A stretch of DNA of 64,000 nucleotides from Bettongia penicillata ogilbyi (GCA_023548195.1 JAJHZJ010000023.1:169636-233635); one strand, 5' to 3'; shown: positions 1 to 11,047, counted from the stretch's first letter. Translations and numbers: made by a program. The notes: generated from the sequence alone by a model not told the origin.

Positions 1-682
1 CTGGAGACAGAGAACATGCACGCTAAGGAACCCAGAAACCTGGGGATTCAAAGGGGGCACTTTGGGGGATGGACAATAAGGTTGGTCATCAAAGCTCTGA
101 ACTTTTAGGGAGGAGGGAGAATGAATGACTTGGGCAGTTCCTAGAGGACCACTAAAGACCTGAATAGGAGAAAGAGAATTTTTAAAAGACAAGAGGTAGC
201 ACTGAAATCCAGCTCTCCTTCTTGGCCTTGGGGGGTCAGGAAAAGAAGGAGCAGGGCTAGGGGGCCAATAGACATGGGTACCTTCAAGGAGAAAGTTAAG
301 CTTCAGTGAACACTAAATGGAAGGAATCCCAAGAGGAAAAGCTTTCACATGAAGGGAGGAGTTTGTTGACAATAAAAGAGGGCACCATGGAGAAAGCAGG
401 CAAAGGGAAATTGGGGAGAATGGCAGGGGTGGCGGGGAGACAGTGTACCAGCTCTTCCTGCCTTTGCCACTGATGCCCCTCTCATCTTGCATGTATCTCA
501 GGCTAGGTGAGGCATTAGAGGGAAATCTGTCTCAGGAAAGAAGACCCAGGGAGAAGGTCCCCAGGAAGGGGGAGAAAAGAACCATGCCCTTCCAGGTTGG
601 CCTCTGGGGCAAAGCTCCCCATTGGGGGCTTCTCACAATGAATATTAACAAGGCTTCTCCTCCCTCTCGTGCTCCCTGACAG
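1..682 (+). other. BGN: Last intron of BGN (3' part)
   Basis: Purine-rich sequence without a convincing coding exon or recognisable full repeat. It ends in a pyrimidine-rich run and the acceptor AG at 681-682, directly before the terminal biglycan exon. The assignment as intron follows from that exon and from the known phase-0 intron before this position in biglycan and decorin. Confidence 0.75.
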
Positions 683-883
683 GTGGTCCTACCTTCACTC
701 CAACAACATCACCAAGGTGGGCGTTAATGACTTCTGCCCTGTGGGCTTTGGCGTGAAGCGGGCCTATTACAACGGCATCAGTCTCTTCAACAACCCTGTG
801 CCCTACTGGGAGGTGCAGCCAGCGACTTTCCGATGTGTCACTGACCCGCCTGGCTATCCAATTTGGCAAACTACAAGAAGTAG
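683..883 (+). CDS. BGN: Biglycan terminal coding exon, with three apparent 1-bp insertions
   Basis: Biglycan is a secreted small leucine-rich proteoglycan of the extracellular matrix that binds collagen and TGF-beta. The reading frame gives [20 protein letters not shown] and then [20 protein letters not shown], the last leucine-rich repeat and the C-terminal cap. The cap contains one half of the conserved ear-repeat disulfide (Cys in DFCP and in FRCV). After the acceptor at 681-682 the exon should read Val-Val-Tyr, but an extra C near 688-689 breaks this. A second extra C (845-847, ccc where cc is expected) and an extra A (868-870) break the last ten codons. The native end, NYKK and stop, is visible at about 869-883 in a third frame, with TAG at 881-883. 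Everything between the indels is intact and protein-conserving, so sequence error is more likely than gene death. The upstream exons lie outside the window. Confidence 0.9.
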
Positions 884-1497
884 TGAGGAAGGGGAGGAGG
901 CAGCGGGGACCCCCTTGGGAAAGAAACCCGGCTGAGAAGGGAAAGAACAGGAGAGAGACACAAAGAGGGTATATAGGAGGAGGCAAAGTTGTGTTATTAA
1001 ACCCAAACCCCAACAGCCTCACCTTAGCCCAATGTGAACCTTGCCCAGGCCCTCACCCACACTTTAATCCCACACTCCACTTTAATGGGAATTTGAATCT
1101 CCAACTCCCTTGCAGACTTGCCTAGCCTCTAGGCCCTGGTTCAGAGTCAGAGACATCTCTTTTTCTTTTTTTGCTATTTGGCTCCCTGACCTGCCACATC
1201 CAAAGCTATAGTTGAGTATAGATAGGTAGGGAGAGGCAAGGGGGCCCACAGGCCATGTGGGAGAGCTGGGAGCCCTGGTCTCTAGCTTTCTGGCAGAATC
1301 CCCCAGATCTGGGTACTTTCTGGAGAGCTGGGGAGATGGTCAGCCTGGTTAGGGTTTCCCTCCCCACCCTCATACTCTCCCCACCCCAATCCCATTGACT
1401 CTCTAAAGCAGATTTCCAAAAGCTCTAGTTCTGGGCATTTCTTTTATGTGGTTCTAAGTTGGGTAGAGTTTAGTCCTAGTGTGTCGACCCCAGCAGG

Positions 1498-2570
1498 GAT
1501 GTCTCTCTCCTCGCCTTCCTCCCTTCCTTGCCTCTTTCCTCTGCTCTTTCTCTACTTCCCCATTTCTCCCCTTTCCTTTATCTGTCTCCTTTCTCTTCTT
1601 CTCCATCTTTCCTTTAATTTCTCCTCTTCTCTCTCCTAGTCTGTCTCCCCTTTTCCTCTTTTCCCCTCTGTCCTTTGTCCTTTCCCCTTTCTCTTGACTC
1701 TCCTCTCTGCTCTGCCCTCTCTTCCATTTCTTCTGTTTCTCCTCTTCTATCTTCCCTTCCTCTATCTTCTCCTTTCTATCTCCTCACCCAATTTCTACCT
1801 TTTTTCTTCCTCTTTTCTCCCCTTCCTTTCTTTGCTTCCTCTATCCTTTCTTCTCTGCTCCCTTTTTCCCTCTCACTTTCCCTTCTCTCCATTTTCTTTA
1901 TCTAGTTTCTTTTAACTTTCTCTTTCTCCTTCCACCCCAGCCAAAGTGGCTCTCTTCCCCTCCTCCACCCCTCTCTTTCCCTTCCTGTTTTTCTCTGCTC
2001 TCCCTCTACTCTTATTTTCTCCCATCTTTCCTCTCCGTCTCTGTGTCTCTCTCTGTCTCTGTCTCTGTCATTCTCTCTCTCTTCTTTCTTTCCTTACATA
2101 TGTTTCTCTCCCTGACTTTTCTCTCATCCTGTCTCTCACCTTTTTCCTCCCCTCTGTCTCTCTCACTTCTTTCTCTCCTCCCCTCCTTCTCTCTCCCTTA
2201 CTTATCTCTCTCCTTTCCTCCCTATCCCTCATTTCTCTCTCTTCCCATCTTTCTCTTACTTCTCTCTCCTTCCTTCTCTCTCACTTGTCTCTCTCCTCCC
2301 TTGTCTCCCTCACTTGTCTCTCTCCTCCCATCTCTCTCACTCAATTATCTCCCCTTCCCTCTCTCTCTCTCTCACTTCTCTTTCTCCTTCCCTCTATATC
2401 CCTCACTTCTCTCTCTCTTCCTTTCTCCCTCACTTCTCTCTCCTCCCTTCTCTCTCCCTCACTTGTCTCTCTCCTTCCCTCTCTCTCACTTCTTTTTCTT
2501 CCTCTCTGTCTCTTTCTCCCACTTCTTTCTTTTTCTCTTTTCTCTCCCTTCCTCTTCTCTACTACCTTGC
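1498..2570. repeat. Polypyrimidine (C/T) tract with a period near 29 bp
   Basis: About 1.07 kb almost free of purines on the + strand. Between about 2160 and 2520, 'cacttgtctctctcctccc'-like units recur at 2282, 2311, 2338, 2373, 2404, 2431, 2460 and 2487, a spacing of 27-35 bp. The Ser/Leu-rich open frames here are translations of this repeat and not genes. Confidence 0.9.
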
Positions 2571-3300
2571 CTCAGATACTATCACTATCCACTCTTTATC
2601 ACTCAGTCCCCAGGGAAAGTGGAAGCCTGTTTTAATTCATTAGCCCCAACCCCATGTGCTAAGGGAATCAAAATCCTAAGTGCATGGAAAGAGGTTGATG
2701 GAGGAAGACCTGTTTCAGAACCCCAGGAGAAAAGATGGGCTATGGGATGGGAATGGTGTTGAAAGGAACATAAATGGGAACTCAAGAAAGGGATATGACT
2801 TTCCTAGAAGCTAGGGTGGGAGATGGTAAGACCTGACTGAGCCCTATTCCTGACTCTGGTGTCCCACCTTGGCCTTAACATTCAGACTAGAGGAGCCCTC
2901 GACCCCAGAGACTGTCAGGTGGAGGTGTAGCAAGCCTTACCCAAGCTAATTCCTCATGCTGGCAGGCCATCTGGGTCCACCCCTAGACTAGGTAGGGAGG
3001 AGGTGGTACAGCTTAATCTTAGGGCCTTGGGCTGGGAGGACAAATGCACCAAGAGAACAGTTCTATCAAACACTATCTCCTGTCACCCCCAACCTATACC
3101 CAAGAAACTGAGCTTCCTTTGAGAGGCAAGGGTAGTCATGGGCCCTTGGCCCAGGAGCAAGTAGTGAAGGGGCTGAGTTGCCTGCTCCCCCCACCCCCTC
3201 CTCCTTGGACCCCTCCCCTCAGCAGTCTTCGGGGCTCCTCCCTGCACTGTATGGGGCACCCGAAGCACCATCCCTCTGGTGTGACAGCTGTTGTTGGATG

Positions 3301-3306
3301 ATTAAA
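3301..3306 (+). promoter_or_regulatory. BGN: Candidate poly(A) signal ATTAAA for BGN
   Basis: ATTAAA is followed about 35 bp later by a GU-rich stretch (ccctgtgtgg), in the order expected of a cleavage site. It is the last plausible signal before a GC-rich segment. The alternative is ATTAAA at 996-1001. Not proven. Confidence 0.35.
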
Positions 3307-3344
3307 GAGCCAATGTGCAATAGGAAGCCCTGTGTGGCCCTTCA

Positions 3345-3500
3345 ATTCGGGCTGGAGGGGGCGGGGCAGGGAGGAGCCTGCTGGGGAAATGGGGGCAGGG
3401 CTGGAGGCCCTCTCAGACCTGGCCTCTGCCGCTGCAGCTGCCACCGCCGCCTCCTCCACATCCATCGCTGGGCAACGCTCTGCTGCAGGCAGGGTGGGGA
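3345..3500. other. GC-rich segment downstream of BGN
   Basis: A short G+C-rich stretch with gggcgggg, several CTG/CCG clusters and cgctgggcaacg. It is not part of a repeat I recognise and could be regulatory, but it is too short and CpG-poor to call a CpG island. Confidence 0.3.
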
Positions 3501-3502
3501 CA

Positions 3503-3680
3503 GTGTGGAAAGCACCAGATTTGGAGTCGGGGGAACCTCAGTTCAAATCAGGGATTTGCTACTTCTTAGCAAATCCCTTTCCCTCCCTAGGCCTCGGTTT
3601 CCTTCTCTGTAAAATTAGATTGGGCAAAATGGCCTGTGAGGTATCTTCCAACTCTAGATCGATGATCTAGGGGGAGATAG
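3503..3680 (+). repeat. MIR-like tRNA-derived SINE
   Basis: Reads from 'ggaaagcaccagatttggagtc' through 'cctcggtttccttctctgt' to 'ccttccaactctagatcgatg', the head, body and tail of the MIR-like SINE that recurs through the window. Confidence 0.8.
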
Positions 3681-3779
3681 GCAGGAAAGATTTGGGCCCC
3701 CGCCACTACTCGAACTCCTCGAGAGTTAGCAATTTGAGTCTTACCTGCATCCAGCAATCCTCCCAAGCCTTTCACCAGG

Positions 3780-4400
3780 GAGCTTCCAGTGCAGTTTAGG
3801 AATCAGGCCTCATCCACAGACACTCACTGAGGAGCACAGTCAATGAGAGGGCACAGAGGGTTCGGAGAGGGAGACTCAAATTGAAGGATGGCGTAGGAAG
3901 GAGAGGGAGGATTTTCCAGGCAGGGGGTTAAAAGGTAACAAAAGGCCCAAGTGAGCCTGGTATACTGGGGGTGGGGGTGGGGGGCAGTAACACTAAGCTG
4001 GCACAGAAGGGGAATGTTGCAAGGTGATGGAAATATGTTGGTGGAAGGCTTAGAAGCCAAACTGAGGACTCCGGACTTTGTCTCAGAGTCAATGAGCAGC
4101 CCACTGAAAAGTTCTGAGCAGAGGGCTATGTGCCTGGAGAGATTACTTAGGCAAAAGTGTCAAAGATGGAGTGGAAGGGGAGAACTAGGGGGGAGGGGGA
4201 GGCAGGACAGAATGGCCATTCCAGTAGCACCGACTACAGGTGGGCAGAAGAGGAGGCAGGGACAGGGAGAGGGGAGTGATTGGACAGCACCTACAAGAGA
4301 GAAAGAGGAGTCAGCAGCAATAGTGACGTCTTTGGAACTAGAGAGAATGGGTACTTCAATAAGAGAGGTCAGGGTTTCCTTGAGAGGGTCTCCACAACGG
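3780..4400. repeat. Degenerate copy of a dispersed ~1-kb repeat (family not named)
   Basis: Contains phrases such as 'agtcaatgagcagcccactgaaaa' and 'ttctgagcagagggct' that reappear in variant form around 25425-27160, 40660-41400 and elsewhere here. It is clearly an old interspersed element, but I cannot name the family with confidence. A G-rich run at 3967-3984 lies inside it. Confidence 0.5.
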
Positions 4401-4449
4401 GGAAGTAGCTCCTCTAGTAATAGCACTTTTAACTCTACGCCTCCCACCC

Positions 4450-4605
4450 TTACACACACATACACACATACACAGTCATACATGAACACTCATACTTACA
4501 CATACTCAGTCACATATTCACACACACAATTACACAGGAACACTCATACACATATATACCCAATCACACACATACATGCACACACACACACACACACACA
4601 CACAC
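4450..4605. repeat. CA-rich degenerate microsatellite ending in (AC)n
   Basis: Alternating cacacata/cacatac motifs, with a pure (AC)n run at about 4578-4603. Confidence 0.9.
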
Positions 4606-4649
4606 CCCTAAACTCTCATGCTAAAAGAATGTGAAAAATCCCTCTGCAA

Positions 4650-4802
4650 CTAAATCAGAGCTCCACGACTTCAGGAGATTAGTCCTAGAGAGTGGCCTGA
4701 GGCACATAAAGGCTAAGTGACTCGTCCAAAATTTCACAGCTTCTAGGTATCGGGTGAAATGGACCCCAGGTCATCCTGACTCTATGTGGCCCAACCACTA
4801 GC
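4650..4802 (-). repeat. MIR-like SINE fragment
   Basis: Reverse-orientation body (aggctaagtgactcgtccaa) and head (gaccccaggtcatcctgact). Confidence 0.6.
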
Positions 4803-6179
4803 AAAATCAGAAGCTGGTTGATAAACAAGAGTCCCAAGATCACGGGACATATTTTATCTTATTGGCTGTTTCTTCTATTAATTGAAAAGTCCTCCATGCC
4901 AGACCCCTCCCCCGCTCCTGTCCTTCAATAGATTATTGATTCCTGCAATGTTGGAGGAACCCAAATACAATGATTTACTAAAATCAACCTCGTCCAGACT
5001 GAAAGATTTCATTAGTGAGGGGTGAGGGGAAGGAGGGGAAAATATTGGGGAGATTTTACATTTTAAAATCAGGAGAGAGTAAGTGTGCAAAACCAAAGAG
5101 AAAGCAGCATCATGAGGAATACAGCTGCTGGACTTGACTCTGTCTTGTTTGGCTATGCTAACTAGACGTACAATGGACAGCAGCCACCAGTTAAACAAGC
5201 GAGCCATTAGGCAGAGATGGGCTGGCAGCTTGCACACAGGTGGACGCTTCTTGTCGACTGGTCCCTGGTGGCTTTTCTTCCTGACACAGTCAGAGGGAGC
5301 CTACTGCCCGGGCCCACATCCCAGTTAGGGGCTTTACAATGAAGATTACATGGCAAATCAGGGGTCGCTATGGAGACATGACAAGGGGGAGAATAAGAAT
5401 ATTGCTTCGCCTTTCAATAATGCTTTCTGCTCTTACAAAGAAAGTCTCTTGGCCTATGCTGAGTAAGTGGCCGCTTTCCTGGGGTGTTTTCAATGAGGCA
5501 CCAGGCAGATCCTCAACCCCAAATGCCAGCACACGATCTCTCATGCCACCATGAGAGCTATATTCCATTAAAGCAAGTGCCCTTTTCTGAGTTCAGGAAG
5601 ACTCCTTAAATAACCAAAGAAGAAGAAAAGGGTCTCAAGCAACACACATGAAGTACAGGGCAGGAAGACTGGAGGAGGAGGCTTCCTTGAGGAGCTAGCA
5701 CCTTGCCTAAATGTCTCACCATCACCTAGTAGGGTTATCAGATTAGCTGTTGGCCAGTTGGCAGCATGAACGGGATCCATGATGAACTTCTGGGAAAGTG
5801 CATAAAATGAGGGCTGCCAGGAGGGGGAAAAGGGGCTGATAAGGGAGATAGAAAGCTACTGGACAGGCACCACTCCTTTCACTATGTTGGGGATAAAGGG
5901 AGACAGAAAAGGGCAAGAAAGCCTACAGAATAGAAGCAGGAAGAGAAGGTTTGGGGGATGCACCAGAAAGAGGTGAGGCCAAGAATGAAAGGATTTTTTC
6001 ACAGCTCAGGGTGGCGTAGGGGTTCTTCTGGGGAAGAAACGCTAAGTAGTCAACTCTGCCACACTCTGTGGGGGAGCTGTGGGAGAGTGCCCAGGACTGG
6101 GTAAGGGAGACTGGCAGACTCAACACCAAGGCTTCCTGCATCTCTGACTTGCTCAGAAAACTTCAATGGCTCAACACCA
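4803..6179. other. Intergenic, mostly non-repeat
   Basis: No gene or clear repeat seen. Moderately AT-rich around 4850-5200, with an RFX-like half motif (gtcgctatggagac) near 5363. It could harbour regulatory DNA, but nothing can be shown without alignment. Confidence 0.4.
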
Positions 6180-6480
6180 ACAGATACAAATCACAAAATC
6201 CCAGCTCTCGAAGGCAGTGAGTCCAGCCACACAATCTACAGAAGACAAAATTGAGACTCAAGGACAGGAAGGGACTTGGCCAAAGTCACACAGAGAATCC
6301 CAGATCTAGGGCTAGAAGGGACTCAAAGGCCAGTCAGACTGATCCCTTCATTTTACGGAAAAGAAAACTGAGGTCTGGGAGGGAAAGTGACTTGTCCATG
6401 ATCCTACATAGGATCCTGGTTGTAGAGTGGGAAGGGATCTCAGAAGCTATCTAATGCAATCCCTACCTGAACAAGAATCT
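6180..6480 (-). repeat. Tandem MIR-like SINE bodies (two units)
   Basis: Two successive reverse-orientation units, each with 'gaaactgag/gaagggacttgg...cacac' and 'aggatcc...agggatctcagaagc' phrases. One of several tandem-body copies in the window. Confidence 0.7.
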
Positions 6481-6503
6481 TTCTGTAACATACCCTGACA
6501 AAT

Positions 6504-6504
6504 A

Positions 6505-6548
<44 letters not shown>

Positions 6549-6549
6549 A
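6504..6549. repeat. (TGA)n microsatellite
   Basis: About fifteen near-perfect copies of the trinucleotide at the edge of a SINE. Confidence 0.95.
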
Positions 6550-6780
6550 ACAGATAGCATGTATATAGAGGTTTCTGGTTGCAAAATGCTTTCAGATATG
6601 ACATTTGAGCCTTACAATGTCACTGGGAGGCAGTTGCTATTATTAGTCTCATGTTACGGATATGGAAACTGAGGCTGAGATGAAGTGAGTTGTCACCCAT
6701 CTAAGTAAATATTTGAGGCAAGAATCCAACTTGGGTCTCCCTGACACCAAGGTCCGAGCTCTAGCTACCTCCTAGTCAGA
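6550..6780 (-). repeat. tRNA-derived SINE, reverse orientation
   Basis: Reads 'tgctttcagatatgacatttgagcc...tacaatgtcactgggaggcag...gaaactgaggctgag' and ends in a degenerate tRNA-like head (gtccgagctctagctacct). Confidence 0.6.
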
Positions 6781-6854
6781 CATTCAACCCCTGCCTTCTG
6801 GCAGTCCACTCCACTCCTGGCCAACTCAGATGGGGAGGAAGAATTGCCAAGTGG

Positions 6855-7045
6855 AAAAAATCGAATCCCTTTCATGTAACAGCGCTTCAAATACTTGTGA
6901 ATGGCTCTTGTATTCCCCCATTCCTTCAGCCAATCCTCATGCTGAGGGGACTCAAGGTCCCAGTGTCCTCTTCTGGACACCCTCTAGTTTTTCTATGCCC
7001 TTTCTAAAAGGTGGTGCTCAGGACTGCTCCTAGTGTTCCAGGTGA
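6855..7045. repeat. CR1/L3-type LINE fragment
   Basis: Phrases such as 'acagcgcttcaaatacttg' and 'cctcttctggacaccctcta' then 'aaaaggtggtgctcaggac' match the ancient CR1/L3 repeat as I know it. Another copy of the same segment is at 53655-53870. Orientation not assigned. Confidence 0.6.
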
Positions 7046-7289
7046 GCTCCAGCCTCCAACCTTTTACCTCCCTTAGTCTCTCCACTCAGTCTTTCAGTGC
7101 AGCCTCCAATGGCATGGATCTGGGAACTGCCATTTCACAATGTCAATGCCCAGTTCTTTCTTGAGATCTACAGTTCTAATGAAAATGAGGCTCAGAAGGA
7201 TGGACAAGTTCAAACGACAAGAATCCATGTCCCTCCTCTCAGACAAACCCTGAACTCTGGGTACTTCCCATTCAGGGTCTTTTCTTTCA

Positions 7290-7620
7290 AAGCATCTTTT
7301 CGTTCAGGTCAATTCAACAAACATCTATTAAGAGCCCACCATGCTCCAAGTGGCACTGCCCTCAGGGGACATTATATTATACCTGGGAGGGGGAAAAGCA
7401 AGTACACAAAACACATACACACAAAACATCTGCAGAATTAAAGCCTGGGTCATTAGAGAGGGTGGGCAGTAATAACTGGGGGGCAGGCAGCGAAGGCTTT
7501 ATGAGAAGCTCTGAAGGAAGTCTAAAAGGCAGAAGGGAAGAGGGAGTGCATGCCAGGCATCAGGACAAAGCTCTGGAGGCAGGAGATGGGAGAAGGGAAG
7601 AGAGACATTTTTGTGGATTT
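7290..7620. repeat. Degenerate dispersed repeat (same family as 25425-27160)
   Basis: Begins with 'caacaaacatctattaagagcccacc' and runs into 'aggcaggagatgggagaag'. Family not named. Confidence 0.45.
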
Positions 7621-8099
7621 GTTTAAACCAAGAAGTAAGAAATGAAGGGAACAGCTCTCTCTGAAGTCCACCTAGTGTTTAGGCACTCTCCCCAGTGTGA
7701 CTGTCCCTTAGCTTCTAAAATTCCTCACCTTCCTCTTCTCATGCTCTGTTCTTCCACCAGATTTTATAGAGTATCTACTTGGTCTGGATTCTTAACTCAG
7801 TCCTTCATCCTTTCCCATTCAGGGATCAGTGGGCTCCCCACCTTCTCAAAGCATCTGTTTCTGTCCTGGTTCCTGGGCAGAACCTCTATCCCGGGGCTTC
7901 CCTCATCTCCCACCCCAATCTTGTCTGCATCTCCAATTTCCTGAAGAAAAAATAGAAAAAGAAGAAACAATAGAAAAAGCTAGATGTGCCTCACTCTTAA
8001 GGAACCCTGATACCACTCGCTGCCCTCCTCTTCGGGGAAAGTAAAAGGACTTTATGCCGTATACTTCAGATAATGGGGAGCCACTGAATATTCACCTCC

Positions 8100-9130
8100 A
8101 CCCATTCCTTCTCCCACCTCCTCAAACCACCCTTTCCCTCCTTTCTCTACCTCCTTTCATGGCCTGCCCCTTGCTCTTTACCATCTCCCTCTCTTTTTCC
8201 ACAAACCAGCCTTTCTCCCCTTTCACAGACCACCTTTCTTCTCTCCCTCCTTCAAGTGTTCCTTCCTCAACCACTTTCTCTCCTCTCTCCCCGCCCTTTG
8301 GGAAATCACTGTTCTCTTTCCCTTCTTCCTTGGATCCCTCTCTCCTCTCTTCCTCCAGATACAACTCTCTTCTCATTCAGTTCAATATAAACATTTATTT
8401 CGTACCTACTATGTGCCAGACACTGTATTGGGTTATAGTGATACGGAAGCAAGATGTGTGTATGTATACACACCCCTTGCTCCTTAAAAAGCTTACTTTC
8501 TACTGGGGAAAATCAACTTGTACACAGATAAGCAAATTCAAAATATATGCAAATAAATACAAAGTAATTTGGGGAGGGGGCACGGTGATAGCATTAGCAA
8601 CATGCCAGGCATCCATTTATCTGTTTAAATGTCTCCTTCCCCTCCACATACATCCCTCTCTTGTGCCTTTTAGGGACCGATCAGGCAACCCCCGAGCATT
8701 TTTGTGACTTGGACCCAAGGAGGGGCAGCTCATCCTAGCTCTCTTGTCCCACTCTGGGCTCTCCCCTTCTTTCTTCTTTTAGGGACCCCCTTCTCTCCTC
8801 TCCCTCTGTCTAAGGACCACCAGCTCTTCTCTCCGTATCTCTATAGCCCACCTTCTTTTCCTCCATGGATCCCCCTCCCTCCCAGAACCAATCACTCTTC
8901 CCCTTCCCTCCAGGGAGCACCTTCTCTCCAGTGCCCTCCCTTTCCAGGGACCACCCAATCACCCTCCCTCCAAGAACAGCCCACCCTCCCCTCCCTTCTG
9001 GGACCACCCTTTTTTTTCCCCTCCCTCTACCATCCTCTCCCTCCTTCCAGGGACCACCCTCTCCCTTCCCCTCCCCTTCCCCCACCCTCCACTCACCCCT
9101 CTCCCGTCTTCCACAGACCACCCCATCCCT
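8100..9130. repeat. C/T-rich tract with 'gggaccacc' repeats
   Basis: Strand-asymmetric C/T-rich block. The phrase gggaccacc recurs at 8947, 9000 and 9050 (spacing about 50 bp), with weaker copies before and after, which indicates a degenerate minisatellite. It is interrupted at about 8384-8640 by a non-CT segment that looks like a dispersed-repeat fragment (ttcaatataaacatttattt onward). The Pro/Ser-rich open frames here are not credible genes. Confidence 0.75.
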
Positions 9131-9159
9131 CCCCTCCCCTCCGGCTGGCCGTGTCCTCC

Positions 9160-9310
9160 CTCCCTGAGATCTCAGAGCTGCGGCTGGAGACCTGCGGCTG
9201 GAGACCTGCGTGGCGTGTCGCGTCTCCGCCCGTCCGGTGCCGGTGCCGTATGTATGTAGTGGAAGGACGCTGGCGGCAGCCACCCCCCGCCCCCCGCCCT
9301 CTGTCTCTGT
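9160..9310. other. Short GC/CpG-rich block upstream of the (CT)n tract
   Basis: CpG-containing sequence with a tandem duplication of gcggctggagacct at about 9180-9207. It probably belongs to the same promoter-proximal domain as the CpG island at 10140-10870. Confidence 0.5.
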
Positions 9311-9316
9311 CTCTCT

Positions 9317-9418
<102 letters not shown>

Positions 9419-9572
9419 CCCTTTCTCTCTCTTCCTTCATCCTCTCTCCTCCTCTGATCCCCCACCCCCACCTCATTCCCCCCCCCCCCTCTCTTTTTCC
9501 CAACCCCATTGGCCGAGACCTGGCCTCTCTCCGGGGATTTATCTTCTTTTATTTATTACTGTATTTTATTGT

Positions 9573-9649
9573 AGCCTCCCCCAAAGCCTCACAACCCCGC
9601 CCCACCCGCAAGATCCCGCTGCTGCCTGGGCCGGTGACCATGGCCGGGT
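9573..9649 (+). promoter_or_regulatory. Candidate small 5' exon or donor near the ATP2B3 promoter
   Basis: A strong donor, CCGG|GTAAGT, falls at 9647/9648 just after accATGg. Upstream, 'attttattgtag' at about 9561-9572 could be an acceptor, or the T/A-rich stretch before it could lie near a transcription start. If used, this is a noncoding first exon of ATP2B3. Splice-motif evidence only. Confidence 0.25.
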
Positions 9650-10085
9650 AAGTCACTCTCGCCCTGAGCCCCTAATCGGCCCGAGCTCCCCCCCCCCCTC
9701 CAAGCACCCCAGCTTTTGAAATCTACACCTAGGTGTTGGAGCTGGAGAAACAGCGGCTGCGTGTACGCTTGGAGATCGGGCCATGGGGATGGAGCTGGGC
9801 TCCAGGAAACCAAGGGGGGTTTGGGGGGGAAGGGTATCACAGATGCAGAGATGTTGACTGGGGTGGGGGGCAGGCAGTGAACAGTATGTAGAGAGGAGGA
9901 AGCGTTGGGGACCAAGGGACTGCGCGAGAAGCCATACTGCGTTTGGGGGGCCTGGGTGTAGTGCGGGGACGTCATGCAGGGCTGGAAGTCGGGGGTGCAG
10001 TGTGGGAGTCTCTGGTGCAGTTTGGGACCAGAAGATGCACGGACCTGGGACTGAGGGTGCAGTGCTCTCGAGTCAGGGATGAGGT

Positions 10086-10108
10086 GGGGCTGTGGGGGGT
10101 GGGGGGGG
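10086..10108 (+). other. G-quadruplex-prone run at the island edge
   Basis: Three long G runs (4, 6 and 8 G) separated by short loops, immediately upstream of the CpG island. Confidence 0.5.
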
Positions 10109-10139
10109 CAGTACGTGGCGGCCAGACTGGGGGCTGATG

Positions 10140-10870
10140 CTGGGATGGCATAGGGGCGGGGGCCGGGGGGCCGGTGGGAAGAGAGCCGGCCTAGCGCGAT
10201 CGGGTCAAGGCCAAGGGTGGGGGCGCCGTAGCTTCGGCTTTGATGCCCCGCCCGCCTGGAGGGCGCGGGGCCCATGCCCACCCAGTGGCTGGGGGGCCCG
10301 GATGGATGCCTCAAGTACCTGCCGCGGCCAGCGCACCTGCATGCCCTGCGCGAGTGTGTGAGGCGACCGGCCGCGTGCGTGCGAGCGACAGGGAGAGCGC
10401 GAGCTTGCGGGGCCGGCCGGGCCGGGCCAGGAGAGGGCGGTTGGGGGCGGTCGGGGGCGGCCCGGCCCGGAAGAGCGCGCGGGCCGGGCGCGGACGGGGA
10501 TGGGATGGGGGCGCGCGCGCGCGCGCTCCGCCCCGCTCCACCTGCCCGGGCCCCCAGAGCTCGGCGCCGGGGGCGGGGGATGCGGTCACGCACGCCCACG
10601 CACGTCCCCGGATCGTCAAGGGAACAGGCGGGCGCGTGCGGGGCGTCGCGCGTGTGCGCGTGTGTGCATGGACCCTTGCGCCCTCCGCGCGGACGCGCAG
10701 AGGACGGTTCACATTGCTTGCCCACCCCACACCACACGCCCCCACCCCCCCGGCTGCTTCAAGAGCTCGGCCTGAGGCCCACATCTGGCCGCGCCCTTGG
10801 CCGTGCCGTGCCGAGCCGGTGTGCCCTCCCCGCCGAGGCACAGAGTCTCGTGGAGGGCGCTCCCAGAACC
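10140..10870 (+). promoter_or_regulatory. ATP2B3: CpG island, probable ATP2B3 promoter region
   Basis: About 730 bp of high G+C with very dense CpG, including a (GC)n run around 10513-10527, in a window that is otherwise CpG-poor. No TATA box is evident, as usual for CpG-island promoters. A donor-like CAG|GTGGGT follows at 10891/10892 and could end a first exon. It lies about 9 kb after BGN and 34 kb before the first ATP2B3 coding exon on the same strand. Assignment to ATP2B3 is inferred from position. Confidence 0.6.
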
Positions 10871-11047
10871 CCCAGCAGGTTCCCTAACCAGGTGGGTAGC
10901 GGGGCACATCATTAGCCTCTTTTTACAGAGGAGAAAAGGGAGGCCCTGAGAAAGGACAGTCCCTCTTTGGGTGAATGGGACAGGCATCCTGAATTCAGAG
11001 CAGTCTTTTGCATCCTGCTTCTGATACTTGCGTTATGGATTACTTTC

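Larger units (their letters stand above)
884..3330 (+). other. BGN: Probable BGN 3' UTR and 3' flank
   Basis: No further coding signal follows the BGN stop. An early ATTAAA lies at 996-1001 and a better-placed one at 3301-3306. The interval includes a 1-kb polypyrimidine tract, which would make this 3' UTR longer than the roughly 1.2 kb known in human. The true transcript end cannot be decided from sequence alone. Confidence 0.45.

Noticed and set aside
1448..2762. Several Ser/Leu-rich open frames of 60-239 codons
   Set aside because: They overlap in more than one frame and translate a CT-rich repeat. No start context, splice structure or domain supports them.
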